The notes: generated by a model from the letters alone, not told the origin. DNA of 64,000 bases from Candidatus Izemoplasma sp. (GCA_036172455.1 JAXKVY010000001.1:62001-126000), one strand, 5' to 3'. Positions 1-8,998 are shown, counted from the first letter of the stretch. Numbers and translations are program-made.

Positions 1-291
1 ACGATTAAAGCGCAACAAGATGTGTTAAGCATTATTCCCGAAATTCAAAACAAATCATTGATTAAAGCAGGGGCTAGTTCAGCCGCACTACTTTTCATTA
101 GTGGTGAGTATGATGCCTTATCTGATTATGGCAATGGCATTAAGACATTATGTCGGATATATCAAGATTCGGGATATTCTAATGTGCATTATAAGGTCTT
201 AAATAATTGTCGACATGAAATAATCAACGAAATTGAACGCGATAAACACATAGAAACGATTTTATCATTTATTCAGTCCAATTTAAAATGA
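1..291 (+). CDS. Alpha/beta hydrolase, C-terminal part (5' end outside window)
   Basis: The reading frame is open from base 1 and ends with TGA at 289-291, so only the last 96 residues of a longer protein are present. They look like the end of a serine hydrolase of the lysophospholipase/S33 alpha/beta-hydrolase type. GEYDALSDYG carries the likely catalytic Asp after a beta strand (LLFISG). CRHEIINE carries the likely catalytic His, followed by a final helix. The nucleophile Ser would lie upstream of the window. A GTG at 22 is an internal codon, not a start. It converges on the M16 gene and shares its terminator. The substrate cannot be told. Confidence 0.7.
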   Translation, partial: TIKAQQDVLSIIPEIQNKSLIKAGASSAALLFISGEYDALSDYGNGIKTLCRIYQDSGYSNVHYKVLNNCRHEIINEIERDKHIETILSFIQSNLK

Positions 292-319
292 TGCCTTACA
301 AATAAGGCATCATTTTTTT
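287..319. terminator. Bidirectional rho-independent terminator
   Basis: ATGATGCCTTA (288-298) pairs with TAAGGCATCAT (303-313) around a 4-base loop, followed by a T-run on the plus strand and preceded by an A-rich stretch for the minus strand. It overlaps the stop codons of both convergent genes. Confidence 0.85.
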
Positions 320-1581
320 ATGAGTATTTTAGCAGTTTGTGCATCCTTTAAGATAGCTTTTGCGTGATTGATATCATCGAGGGTAATGGTTTTAGAATAA
401 TCAAGTATGTTGAACAAATCATCCTTTAAGAAATGATATTTTGTAAATTGGTTCGCAATATATTCAATGCTATTCAAGGCATGAATAAAGCCACCTAGGA
501 TTTGCTTTTTCACACGCAAGAAATCTGTTTCATTAAACGTTAAGGTATCCAGTTCTTGTAAGTAAGTATCTAGGGCTGTTAAGAATGCCTCTGCTTGTGG
601 TGTATTACAACTAAATAATACATTTGCTGTGTCTTGCTCAATGGTAATATCAACATCAAAAGAGTCATTAATATAACCTTTTTCAATCCATGCTTGATAG
701 CGGTCTGTGCTTTTACCTATAATGAGTTCAAGCAACATCGCAAATATGAGTTCTTGTTTCATGACATGGTGATCCGATAATTGACTTGGATCAAGTTTAG
801 CCCCTAAGGCACTATGGGGGACAAAAACATCTTTCTGTAACAATGTAAGGGTATCATCCACAACGTCAGTTGGCTCTTGAATGGGAGTTTCTTGTAATGT
901 TGTATTTTTTTCTTGATAAGGAATTATTAAATTATGTAGCGTATCTTCTATCGTCTCTAAATTAACATTTCCAGCAATAACCATGACCATCTCTTTGGGA
1001 TGGTAATACTGTTTGTGCACAGTGTTTAATAACTCAGGTGTAATCTGTGTGATACTCTCTTTTGTCCCTAAAACACGGTGTTTTATCGGATGATTATGAT
1101 ACATATTATCCATCAATGTTTCATACATGACCGCGTTAGGATCATCTTGATACATATCAATTTCTTCGGCAATAACGCTGATTTCCTTGGACACACCTTT
1201 TTCTGTAAAGGTTGGCTCGTAGACGAGATCTATCAATGTATGTAGATTGGTCTTAAGATCCTCAGAACAGGAAAAGAGATACGTTGTTTGATTATTTTGT
1301 GTATAGGCATTAACACTCGCATGGTGTTTCGCAAACTTTGTCGATAGTTCTTCCCCATCACGATCAAATAATTTATGTTCTAAGAAATGCGCTGTCCCTA
1401 AAGGAATTTCAATTGAGGTATCTGTTTTATGCAGGGTCGTTGTGTTCGCACCAAAGGGTGTGGTTAAAGTGACATAGGTTTTATGAAAGTTTGGTTTCGG
1501 TATAACAACAATAGATAAACCACTGTGATGTTGATAGGTGTAGGTAGTTTCTTGGAGCGCTTTATAGGTTGTTGTTTTCAT
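310..1581 (-). CDS. ymfH: M16-family zinc peptidase, YmfH-like (active-site partner)
   Basis: Protein of 423 residues of the M16 (pitrilysin/processing peptidase) family, closest in architecture to Bacillus YmfH. The inverted zinc motif HFLEH (residues 65-69) is intact, with the third ligand glutamate expected in the EISVIAEEID helix near 140. The C-terminal half is the second, non-catalytic M16 domain. The gene overlaps the upstream M16 gene by 20 bp, so the two are translationally coupled. In this family a catalytic and a non-catalytic member usually pair as a heterodimer. The Bacillus pair has been linked to EF-P modification by genetics, but the substrate is not known here. No signal peptide is seen, so the protein is probably cytoplasmic. 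Confidence 0.85.
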   Translation of the reverse strand: MKTTTYKALQETTYTYQHHSGLSIVVIPKPNFHKTYVTLTTPFGANTTTLHKTDTSIEIPLGTAHFLEHKLFDRDGEELSTKFAKHHASVNAYTQNNQTTYLFSCSEDLKTNLHTLIDLVYEPTFTEKGVSKEISVIAEEIDMYQDDPNAVMYETLMDNMYHNHPIKHRVLGTKESITQITPELLNTVHKQYYHPKEMVMVIAGNVNLETIEDTLHNLIIPYQEKNTTLQETPIQEPTDVVDDTLTLLQKDVFVPHSALGAKLDPSQLSDHHVMKQELIFAMLLELIIGKSTDRYQAWIEKGYINDSFDVDITIEQDTANVLFSCNTPQAEAFLTALDTYLQELDTLTFNETDFLRVKKQILGGFIHALNSIEYIANQFTKYHFLKDDLFNILDYSKTITLDDINHAKAILKDAQTAKILIKK

Positions 1582-2830
1582 CGTTACCCCCTTCTACAAT
1601 AACCGTCACATTTAAGATGAGTTGTTTTGCACATCTTGCTATATCATCTTGAGTCACACGCTTAACAGCTTCAATCGCATGATCTGGATCAAATGGCTTA
1701 TTAAAGTATAAGCCCTTAGCTAAATGATTGAGTAAGCTATAACTAGAATCTAGACTTGATATTAGAGATGTGATAATCGCTTTTTTCGCAATAGTAAGGT
1801 GATCTGTTTGGTAAGTAGTTGATTTAATCGAATCAATAACATCATTAATTAATGGTAATACCGCTTCTTCGTTTGATTTCTCAATGCCGGTATAAATAAT
1901 GACACTCCCTTTAAACTGATCATAACTCGAGCCTATAAAATAACATAATCCTGCGTTATTTCTTACTTCATGAAAGAGTAGACTATCACTGCCACCACCA
2001 AGTAACGCGTTTAATACGACTAAGGTGTAGTAGTCATCATGATCGTATGTGACTGGGACACGATAACTGGTAACTAGTTTGGTTTGTTTGATGGGTTTAT
2101 ACAGTCTTTTATCAATTGGTTGGATATTTGAAAAATCAGATGGACTGATAAAAGAATGGGCTTTTTTCACTGTGTTGGGTTTTAAATAGTGTGATACTAA
2201 GTTTGTGACTGTCTCTTCGTCACGGTTACCAACATATTCTACATAGATCGTATCTTCTTCAATGAGTGATTGGTAACTTGCGTGTATATCCTCTAAGGTT
2301 ACAGCTTCTAAATCTGCGATAGTACCGAGTGAACGTGTATGATAAGGATCACCATCATACATTGTATTATAAGTTTCTAAAAGGGCATATTTTAATGGAT
2401 CAGACGCGACTTCATTCATATAGTCAATTAACGCTTGCCGTTCTTCATTAAATATTGATGGGTCAAATAATGGCGAATAGAGACTGCCACTAAGAACCTT
2501 AAATAACGCTTCTAATAAATCTTCTTTTTCTAACGTAAAGTCGTGATTAATGACGGATAGGTAAAAGGTGATAACATGGGCATTACCAACTTTTTTCACA
2601 CCAACACGTAGATGTGATGCATAAAGTGATTCTAAGTGATGGTTCATCTGTTTTCGAGTGGGAAAATCTTGTGATACTGCTTTTAATAAATATGCAAGAA
2701 GCGCTCGTCGCGGAGCGCTTTTGTTTGATAAAGGACTAACAAATTGAATTTGACATTGTGAGGTTTTAAACTGTGATGTAGTTAAGCCTCTAATGTGAAT
2801 CCCATTTGTTGTGGATGTAAATTGTTGCAT
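1562..2830 (-). CDS. ymfF: M16-family protein, YmfF-like (non-catalytic partner)
   Basis: Protein of 422 residues with the M16 two-domain fold pattern. The segment that should hold HxxEH (around residues 35-65, after SPLSNKSAPRR) has no such motif, so it is predicted to be catalytically dead. The C-terminal half keeps the glycine-rich loop region (LGGGSDSLLFHEVRNN). It lies directly upstream of the active partner with a 20-bp overlap. The ATG at 2828-2830 has no clear Shine-Dalgarno sequence and sits only 8 bp after the deoD stop, so translation may depend on coupling to deoD. It is probably part of one transcript deoC-deoD-ymfF-ymfH. Confidence 0.82.
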   Translation of the reverse strand: MQQFTSTTNGIHIRGLTTSQFKTSQCQIQFVSPLSNKSAPRRALLAYLLKAVSQDFPTRKQMNHHLESLYASHLRVGVKKVGNAHVITFYLSVINHDFTLEKEDLLEALFKVLSGSLYSPLFDPSIFNEERQALIDYMNEVASDPLKYALLETYNTMYDGDPYHTRSLGTIADLEAVTLEDIHASYQSLIEEDTIYVEYVGNRDEETVTNLVSHYLKPNTVKKAHSFISPSDFSNIQPIDKRLYKPIKQTKLVTSYRVPVTYDHDDYYTLVVLNALLGGGSDSLLFHEVRNNAGLCYFIGSSYDQFKGSVIIYTGIEKSNEEAVLPLINDVIDSIKSTTYQTDHLTIAKKAIITSLISSLDSSYSLLNHLAKGLYFNKPFDPDHAIEAVKRVTQDDIARCAKQLILNVTVIVEGGNDENNNL

Positions 2831-2838
2831 AAAAAGTA

Positions 2839-3549
2839 TTATTCAGCCATTTCTAAGGCAATTTTCATCATATTTGTGAACGCATTTTGGCGTTCTTCAC
2901 TTGATGTTTCTTCTTTTGTCACAAGATTATCTGAAATAGTTAGTAAACAAGCCGCGTTTTTCCCTGTAACGTTGGCATTGTGGAAGAGCGCAAACGACTC
3001 CATTTCAACGGCAATACATCCTTTATTTTTATGGATGGTCTTGAACTCGTCAAAGTTTTCACGATAGAACACATCACTAGAATGAATGGTACCTTTATGG
3101 ATATCAATCTCTAATGATTTTGCATATTTAGCTAATTGTTGATTTAACGCAGTAGATGGGTAGGTATATTCAACATGATCAATATCTCCCTGTGTGGATG
3201 CGAATGTTGATTCGCTCCAAGCACGGTCAACTAACACAACATCATATAAATCTAGTTCGTCAGTATAAGCACCCGCACTACCAATACGGATAATGTTTTC
3301 GACATCATAAAATTTAAATAATTCATAACTATAGATACCAATACTTGGCATCCCCATACCGCTTCCCATAACACTGATTCGTTTGCCGTTATATGTTCCA
3401 GTATAGCCAAACATGTTACGGACATTATTAAATTTAGTCACATCTTCTAAAAATGTTTCAGCAATAAATTTAGCCCGTAATGGATCGCCAGGCATTAATA
3501 CTGTTTTTGCGATGTCATCCTTTTTTGCTTCAATATGTGGTGTTGCCAT
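2839..3549 (-). CDS. deoD: Purine-nucleoside phosphorylase, DeoD type
   Basis: Enzyme of 236 residues that phosphorolyses (deoxy)purine nucleosides to a free base and (deoxy)ribose-1-phosphate. It has the family's N-terminal phosphate loop (MPGDPLRAKFIAE, near residue 19), the GSGMGMPSIGIYSYEL motif, RIGSAGAY and the substrate-binding EMES segment (VAVEMES in consensus; here AVEMESFAL). Length and start match the hexameric low-molecular-weight DeoD class. The ATG shares one base with the deoC TAA (TAATG), a coupled start. Together with deoC and the distant deoB it forms a deoxynucleoside catabolic route. Confidence 0.95.
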   Translation of the reverse strand: MATPHIEAKKDDIAKTVLMPGDPLRAKFIAETFLEDVTKFNNVRNMFGYTGTYNGKRISVMGSGMGMPSIGIYSYELFKFYDVENIIRIGSAGAYTDELDLYDVVLVDRAWSESTFASTQGDIDHVEYTYPSTALNQQLAKYAKSLEIDIHKGTIHSSDVFYRENFDEFKTIHKNKGCIAVEMESFALFHNANVTGKNAACLLTISDNLVTKEETSSEERQNAFTNMMKIALEMAE

Positions 3550-4208
3550 TAATATGCCTCCTCAGATTGTTTACCTTCCATGATTTTAACACCACTACTT
3601 GCACCAATACGTGTAGCGCCTGCATCGACCATGTTATTTAAGTCTTCTAGACTTCTTACGCCACCTGAGGCTTTGACTTCTTTATCTTTTGCGACTGATT
3701 TCATTATTTTAACATGTTTTACCGTAGCGCCACCAGTGCCAAATCCAGTTGAGGTTTTAATGAAGTCTGCCCCACCGTCTATTGCAGCTTTACCGGCTTC
3801 TTTAATCTCTTCATCTGTCAGATAACAGGTCTCTAAGATCACTTTTAATGTGTGATCGCCACAAGCCTCTTTTACAGCGTTTACTTCATCTGTGATAAAT
3901 CCATAGTCATGTGCTTTCGCAGCACCAATATTTAAAACCATATCAATTTCATCTGCGCCTTTTGTTAAGGCATCTTTTGCTTCAAATACTTTTGTCTCAG
4001 TTGTGTTTGCGCCAAGTGGAAATCCAACAACCGTACAGACTAATACATCGGTATCTTTTAATGCCCGTTTCGCCTTTTGCACCCATGTTGGGTTAACACA
4101 AACACTTTTAAAATCATACCGTTTAGCTTCATCGATAATGGCATCAATTTCATGTGCCGTACCAACAGCTTTTAAGTACGTATGATCAATTAGTTTATTC
4201 GTTTTCAT
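3549..4208 (-). CDS. deoC: Deoxyribose-phosphate aldolase
   Basis: Class I aldolase of 219 residues that cleaves 2-deoxyribose-5-phosphate to glyceraldehyde-3-phosphate and acetaldehyde. DHTYLKA at the N-terminus, CTVVGFPLGAN, EIDMVLNIG, the Schiff-base region GADFIKTSTGFG and the second lysine motif VKASGGVR are all intact. A good ribosome binding site (AAAGGTGA) precedes the ATG. An extended -10 box (TGTTATAAT, 4251-4259) lies upstream, so this is probably the first gene of the deoC-deoD-M16 transcript. Confidence 0.96.
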   Translation of the reverse strand: MKTNKLIDHTYLKAVGTAHEIDAIIDEAKRYDFKSVCVNPTWVQKAKRALKDTDVLVCTVVGFPLGANTTETKVFEAKDALTKGADEIDMVLNIGAAKAHDYGFITDEVNAVKEACGDHTLKVILETCYLTDEEIKEAGKAAIDGGADFIKTSTGFGTGGATVKHVKIMKSVAKDKEVKASGGVRSLEDLNNMVDAGATRIGASSGVKIMEGKQSEEAY

Positions 4209-4250
4209 CTCATATCACCTTTCTTTTTACAGTTACTTTTATTATAACAT

Positions 4251-4259
4251 ATTTTAAAA
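4251..4259 (-). promoter_or_regulatory. Extended -10 promoter element of deoC
   Basis: Read on the minus strand this is TGTTATAAT, a TGn extended -10 box about 43-51 bases upstream of the deoC ATG. No good -35 box is present, as expected for extended -10 promoters. Confidence 0.55.
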
Positions 4260-4264
4260 ATATT

Positions 4265-4939
4265 TCAGTTATTTTGATAGTATGGTTTTAAAGATCGTAT
4301 ATAAAACGACATTATAGGTCCCAAAGCAAATGCTAAAAAGACCGTTCCAAGATTCACTTTTCCAAATCCAATGTCGGTCCCGAAAATAGCGTCTGATAAA
4401 AATCCGAATACCAGCGCGAGGAGTACACCAAGGATTTCGATACCAAGCCGAACCAACCCGAGTTTTTTGGTTTTTAAGACATCCATAATCAATAACATCA
4501 ACTCATCAAATACAAAAGCAGGAAATTGACTTAGCACGATTAATGATAATCCTAATGGGAGTGTTATGGTACCGACGACAAAAAGCACTACCCGTTCAAT
4601 CCCAATCGCTTTAAAATCACGATAAACAACCAAATCCCAAAAATCAATGCTTATCGCTACTAACAAAATCGGAAGTAGCATAAATAAAAGATACCATTGT
4701 TTACGGCTTATAATCACGATTGTCATAATCGTTAGACTAATCATCATACTCGCCATACCGAGTGTGAAAAAGGGGATGAGTTGTGTCATAAAGGCGTGCA
4801 AACTAAAAGTTGTTGTATCCCACGCCCCAGCGCCTAAATTTGAGCGTAATAATGAGACAACGGCAAACCCTAAGATAAAAAAGCCTAGAATGTACGAGAG
4901 TATATTTTGTGCATTAAAAACAATTTTTCGTTTTTCCAT
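4265..4939 (-). CDS. YczE/YyaS/YitT-family integral membrane protein
   Basis: Hydrophobic protein of 224 residues with about five membrane segments. The N-terminal signature SLLRSNLGAGAWDT (near residues 30-43) is typical of the YczE/YitT-like family, which has a conserved GxGAWD turn after the first helix. Transport substrate and role are unknown in the family. A strong ribosome binding site (AAAAGGAGA) supports the ATG at 4937-4939. It stands alone between the ileS terminator and the deoC promoter. Confidence 0.75.
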   Translation of the reverse strand: MEKRKIVFNAQNILSYILGFFILGFAVVSLLRSNLGAGAWDTTTFSLHAFMTQLIPFFTLGMASMMISLTIMTIVIISRKQWYLLFMLLPILLVAISIDFWDLVVYRDFKAIGIERVVLFVVGTITLPLGLSLIVLSQFPAFVFDELMLLIMDVLKTKKLGLVRLGIEILGVLLALVFGFLSDAIFGTDIGFGKVNLGTVFLAFALGPIMSFYIRSLKPYYQNN

Positions 4940-4980
4940 AGTATGTCTCCTTTTGATCTATATCATATAAAGTATACATG

Positions 4981-5008
4981 AAAAAAGCCTATTTTCATAA
5001 GCTTTTTG
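4981..5008 (-). terminator. Rho-independent terminator of ileS
   Basis: On the minus strand an 11-bp stem with one G-U pair (AAAAAGCTTAT / ATAGGCTTTTT) closes on a GAAA tetraloop and ends in a U-run. It lies just after the ileS stop codon. Confidence 0.85.
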
Positions 5009-5010
5009 TC

Positions 5011-7740
5011 TTAATCATGAACAATTGAATGACAACGATCACATAATCCGTCATCAACCTCAGGAACTACTTGCCAACAACGTTCACAAGTATGTCCTTC
5101 TGCTTTTTCAACATCAATTGATAATTCATCGAATGTGTATTCGCCAGTACCTTCAGCCATTTCAAACTGGGAAACGATAAAGACTTGACCTAGGTTCACA
5201 TCTAATCCCTCTAAGAAGGTTTTTGTGTCTCCCTCAGGATACAAGGTTAATTTTGCATTGAAACTTTTACCGATCACTTTATTGTTACGGGCAGTTTCAA
5301 GCGCTTTTAGAACATTATCTCGTATCTTCATGAAACGGTCGTATTTGTCAACTAACTCAGGGTTATCAAACGTTTTAACCTCTGGCATGTTTTCTAAATA
5401 GACATGGGCTTCTTTTGCATGTGGTAAATGCGGATAGGCTTGGTGTGTTGTATGGGGTAAGAAGACAGTTAATAAGCGTAATAAATCTAATGTCATATCA
5501 TATAGAACCGTTTGGATAGAACGTCTTGCATGATCATCTTCTTTTTCGATATATAAGATATCTTTTGTAAAATCAAGGTAGAACGCAGACAGTTCACGTG
5601 TGACAAAGTTAGTAATATCACGATAAACCCCATCAAATTCAAAGTGATCAAAACGCTCTAACGTTGTTTTGGTTAAGATGTTCATCTTTTGGACCATATA
5701 CTGATCAATTTCTGCTAAATCATCATATGCTACTCGGTCTGTGTCTGGATTAAAATTCTTTAAGTTTCCTAGCATAAAGCGAATTGTATTACGGATTTTC
5801 CGGTAAGATTCACTAATTTGACGCATCATTTTGTTGCTAATCCGGACATCGCTTTGGTAATCGACGCTTGCTACCCATAAACGTAAGATATCTGCGCCCA
5901 TTTGTTTCATCACTTTTAATGGATCAACCACATTACCGATGGATTTACTCATCTTACGACCATCACCATCAAGTACAAATCCGTGGGTTAAACACGCTTT
6001 GTATGGGCTTTTTCCAGTATGCGCAACACCGGTTGATAAACTACTGTTAAACCAACCACGGTATTGGTCACTACCTTCTAAGTATAAATCACTCGGATAT
6101 GGCAGACCAAAGTCTTTCATACCACCATGGTGACTTGTACCACTATCAAACCATACATCTAAGATATCTGTTTCTTTTGTAAAAGTGCCATTTGGACTAC
6201 CTGGATGGGTGAACCCTTCAGGCAGTAATTCTTCTGCGCTATGGCTAAACCAAGCGTTAGTTCCTTCTTCACTGAAGATATCAGCAACGTGATTGATGAC
6301 ATCTTTATCAAGGATCGCAGTCCCGTCTTCTGCATAAAACACAGGGATTGGGACACCCCAAGTACGTTGTCGACTAATACACCACGCCTTGCGGTCTTTG
6401 ACCATGTTTTCCATTCGTTTTTCGCCCCATTTAGGGACCCAATTAATAGTATGGATTTCTTTAATCATGTCATCTTTTAATGACTCAATTGATGCGAACC
6501 ATTGATCAGTTGCTCGAAAGATGACTGGTTTTTTAGTTCGCCAATCATGTGGGTAACTATGGGTGATGGTTTTGACTTTCAAGAGTGCACCCAAAGCTTT
6601 TAAATCATTGATAACACTATCGTTACACTCTAAGATAAACTGGCCTTTATATTGACCCGCTTCTTCAGTCATATATCCTTTTTCATCGACCGGACATAAG
6701 ACATCTAATCCATAATTTTGGCCAATGATGAAGTCATCTTCACCATGTCCTGGTGCGGTATGAACAAGGCCTGTTCCCCCATCAGTCGACACGTGGTGTC
6801 CTAAAACAACAGGACTGACGCGATCATATAGGGGATGTTTATAGGTCATGTTTTCTAATTCATACCCTTTAACGTCTTGGAGGGTTTCAACAGTTTCCCA
6901 TCCAAGGATATCTTTGAGTTCATTAATAAGTTCTGTTGCGACTAAGTATACGGTATCATTATCCACTTTAACAAATGAATATAAGATGTGGTCACCTACC
7001 GCAATGGCTAAATTGGCTGGAATTGTCCATGGCGTGGTTGTCCAAATAAGAAATTTAAAGTCAAAATCAAATTTTCCTAAGGTATCCACTGCATCCATTC
7101 CAACATAGATTGAAGGATCTTTAACATCGTGATACTCAATTTCTGCTTCTGCAAGTGCGGTTTCACTTGATGGACTCCAGAAGATTGGCTTGAGACCTTT
7201 AAAGATTAATCCTTTTTCAACCATATCAGCAAAAATCCGTAGTTGTGATGCCTCATATTTCGGTTTTAATGTCACATACGGATTATCCCATTCACCAAGC
7301 ACACCTAAGCGCTTAAATTGGTCGCGCTGACGATCAACTTGTTCATAAGCATACGCTTCGCATTGTTTTCTAAACTCTGCCTTGCTCAGTTCATGGCGTT
7401 TAACTTTTTTATGTTTAACTAAAGCTGTTTCAATCGGTAATCCATGGGTATCCCATCCCGGTACATAGCGTGTATAAAATCCACGCATACTTTTATACCG
7501 AACAACAAAGTCTTTTAATATTTTGTTTAAGGCATGGCCAATATGAATATCACCATTTGCGTACGGTGGGCCATCATGTAATACGTACTCCGTATTCCCT
7601 TTATTTTTGTCTAACCGCTTTTGATACAAATCCATGTCTTCCCATGCTTTTTGCATCTCTGGTTCTTTGTTACCGAGGTTTCCGCGCATTGGAAAGTCTG
7701 TTTTTGGTAACTGTAAAGTGTCTTTGTAGTCTTTACTCAT
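5011..7740 (-). CDS. ileS: Isoleucyl-tRNA synthetase
   Basis: Class Ia synthetase of 909 residues that charges tRNA-Ile. It has the HIGH motif (HIGHALNK, residues 66-73), a CP1 editing domain (WTTTPWTIPAN region), KMSKSIGN near residue 595, and a C-terminal zinc knuckle CERCW ... CDRC. A GTG three codons upstream (7747-7749) is in frame, but it lies inside the ribosome binding site AAGGAG. The ATG at 7738-7740 has an 8-base spacing and begins like other bacterial IleRS (MSKDYKDTLQLPKTDFPMRG), so it is chosen. The gene has its own promoter and T-box leader and is separated from ylmH, its usual upstream neighbour group, by that leader. Confidence 0.97.
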   Translation of the reverse strand: MSKDYKDTLQLPKTDFPMRGNLGNKEPEMQKAWEDMDLYQKRLDKNKGNTEYVLHDGPPYANGDIHIGHALNKILKDFVVRYKSMRGFYTRYVPGWDTHGLPIETALVKHKKVKRHELSKAEFRKQCEAYAYEQVDRQRDQFKRLGVLGEWDNPYVTLKPKYEASQLRIFADMVEKGLIFKGLKPIFWSPSSETALAEAEIEYHDVKDPSIYVGMDAVDTLGKFDFDFKFLIWTTTPWTIPANLAIAVGDHILYSFVKVDNDTVYLVATELINELKDILGWETVETLQDVKGYELENMTYKHPLYDRVSPVVLGHHVSTDGGTGLVHTAPGHGEDDFIIGQNYGLDVLCPVDEKGYMTEEAGQYKGQFILECNDSVINDLKALGALLKVKTITHSYPHDWRTKKPVIFRATDQWFASIESLKDDMIKEIHTINWVPKWGEKRMENMVKDRKAWCISRQRTWGVPIPVFYAEDGTAILDKDVINHVADIFSEEGTNAWFSHSAEELLPEGFTHPGSPNGTFTKETDILDVWFDSGTSHHGGMKDFGLPYPSDLYLEGSDQYRGWFNSSLSTGVAHTGKSPYKACLTHGFVLDGDGRKMSKSIGNVVDPLKVMKQMGADILRLWVASVDYQSDVRISNKMMRQISESYRKIRNTIRFMLGNLKNFNPDTDRVAYDDLAEIDQYMVQKMNILTKTTLERFDHFEFDGVYRDITNFVTRELSAFYLDFTKDILYIEKEDDHARRSIQTVLYDMTLDLLRLLTVFLPHTTHQAYPHLPHAKEAHVYLENMPEVKTFDNPELVDKYDRFMKIRDNVLKALETARNNKVIGKSFNAKLTLYPEGDTKTFLEGLDVNLGQVFIVSQFEMAEGTGEYTFDELSIDVEKAEGHTCERCWQVVPEVDDGLCDRCHSIVHD

Positions 7741-7761
7741 TGCTTTCACTCCTTCAAATAA

Positions 7762-7985
7762 AAAATCGTCCTCAAAAAAGGACGAAATTATTTCCGTGGT
7801 ACCACCTTAGTTCTAGTTGCCTAGCACTCATTGCTCATAACGCCGAGTCGCGAAGTCACTTACTATTTTCAGTGCTTAACTCATAGGGGATATATAATAA
7901 GGCATCATTCCAAGCTTTCACCGAACCTTGGTCGCTGTAAATGTGGGACTTATCACACGTGTCCTATTCATCGTTTTCTATATTC
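7762..7985 (-). ncRNA. T-box leader (tRNA-Ile sensing) of ileS
   Basis: The minus-strand leader between the promoter and ileS has the T-box core AAGGTGGTACCACGGAA (about 7792-7808). This is followed by the terminator stem CGTCCT/AGGACG (7767-7784) and a U-run. Upstream, AGCGACCAAGGTTCGGTGAAAG matches the AG-bulge and GGTG apical part of Stem I. The base helix ATAGG/CCTAT places the specifier loop around 7888-7896. ATC (Ile) can be read at 7889-7891, but the loop is not canonical. Uncharged tRNA-Ile is expected to stabilise the antiterminator. Confidence 0.85.
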
Positions 7986-7991
7986 TTTTAT

Positions 7992-8019
7992 ATTTTAACA
8001 AATTCTATCATTATTACAA
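7992..8019 (-). promoter_or_regulatory. Promoter of the ileS T-box transcript
   Basis: On the minus strand TTGTAA and TAAAAT are 16 bases apart, and the -10 box is preceded by TGT (extended -10). It ends about 5 bp before the ylmH stop, so ileS starts its own transcript. Confidence 0.65.
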
Positions 8020-8024
8020 CCATT

Positions 8025-8726
8025 TTAAGTATATTTTCCAATTTTTAGTAGATATTTCCCTTTTCTTGTCGTTTTTAATGTCTCCATGATGACAAACCGG
8101 CCTTCACGATGGATTGATAAAATATCATCAATAGCAAGCATTTGTTTACTGTCATCAGTTGGAAAATGGTTAATTTTTACATGATTGTTTTTGATAAATG
8201 ATTGGCTTTTACTACGCGAGGTATGTAAAATTGCTGCGACAATGACATCAAGACGCATCGAACTTACAATAATGTTGAATGGTCTTAAGGAAACGGTTTT
8301 TTCAATCGCTGATCCATCAATCTCAGTCACATGGACAGGACTTTTACCAATCTTTTCTAATCGGTAACGTAGGGTATCTTTTACATCATTTGTGACATAA
8401 ACCAATCCCTTTTCTGCGATAATATCACCGACTCTGTCACGCGCAATCTCAAGTCCCATAAGACTGCCCAGTATTTTAGGATGGGTTAATTTGGCGTAAG
8501 GGTTCTTTAATGTAAGACGCAAACACGTGATATCTTCTTTGATATCAGTAAAAAAGTAGGCGCGTTGTCGCGATGGGTTTAGAAATCCCCCAGCAAAGTC
8601 AACATTGTTCCCTTTCGTGATTTGACTGATAATAGCTTGTTCTTCTTCGGTTAAGAAATGGGTGATGTGGGGTGTTTTATTCGCTAGTATAGCATGGATT
8701 TCTTGGTGGAATGCTTTTTGATTCAT
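8025..8726 (-). CDS. ylmH: YlmH, S4-domain RNA-binding protein
   Basis: Protein of 233 residues matching Bacillus YlmH, a ribosome-associated RNA-binding protein encoded downstream of sepF and ylmG. The N-terminal YlmH domain has NVDFAGGFLNPSRQRAYF near residues 40-57. A C-terminal S4 domain (about 155-230) holds LDVIVAAILHTSRSKSQSFI, the usual S4 arrangement. The start is coupled to the yggT stop (one-base overlap), with only a weak ribosome binding site. In Bacillus divIVA follows ylmH; here the ileS promoter and T-box follow directly. Confidence 0.9.
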   Translation of the reverse strand: MNQKAFHQEIHAILANKTPHITHFLTEEEQAIISQITKGNNVDFAGGFLNPSRQRAYFFTDIKEDITCLRLTLKNPYAKLTHPKILGSLMGLEIARDRVGDIIAEKGLVYVTNDVKDTLRYRLEKIGKSPVHVTEIDGSAIEKTVSLRPFNIIVSSMRLDVIVAAILHTSRSKSQSFIKNNHVKINHFPTDDSKQMLAIDDILSIHREGRFVIMETLKTTRKGKYLLKIGKYT

Positions 8727-8992
8727 TAGCTACCCATCAAGAAAAGCGCTTGTTGTAAGGTATCGAGACCCCACTGATATAAAATAAATCCTAAAATCGG
8801 GGTAAAATCCATTTGGCCAAATACCAATAAGCCGCGGAATATCCGCATATATGGATTGGCTAAACGATAAATATAAAGATAAAACTTAGATTGTCTAAAC
8901 TCAGGGAACCATGAGAGTAAAACATAAGCGATGAGAACATAGAAATAAATGCGCAATAACCAGTATGCGCCAAATAATAAATAATAAAGCAT
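8726..8992 (-). CDS. ylmG: YggT/YlmG-family membrane protein
   Basis: Small protein of 88 residues with two YggT-type membrane segments (residues about 3-25 and 55-80). The conserved linker includes SWFPEFRQS and the motif RLANPYMRIFRGLL. This family sits in division clusters next to sepF in Bacillota and is thought to affect membrane or nucleoid organisation; its biochemical role is unsettled. The ribosome binding site AAGGAGT precedes the ATG. It is 7 bp from sepF and overlaps ylmH by one base, so all three belong to one operon. Confidence 0.9.
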   Translation of the reverse strand: MLYYLLFGAYWLLRIYFYVLIAYVLLSWFPEFRQSKFYLYIYRLANPYMRIFRGLLVFGQMDFTPILGFILYQWGLDTLQQALFLMGS

Positions 8993-8998
8993 AGTTTG

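Noticed and set aside
4647-4970. Open frame of 107 codons on the plus strand inside the YczE-type gene
   Set aside because: Complement of codons for membrane helices, which often gives hydrophobic shadow frames; no start signals.
7470-7886. Open frame of 138 codons on the plus strand across the ileS start and T-box leader
   Set aside because: It is antisense to a certain gene and a structured leader, has no ribosome binding site and its product resembles nothing; a chance frame.
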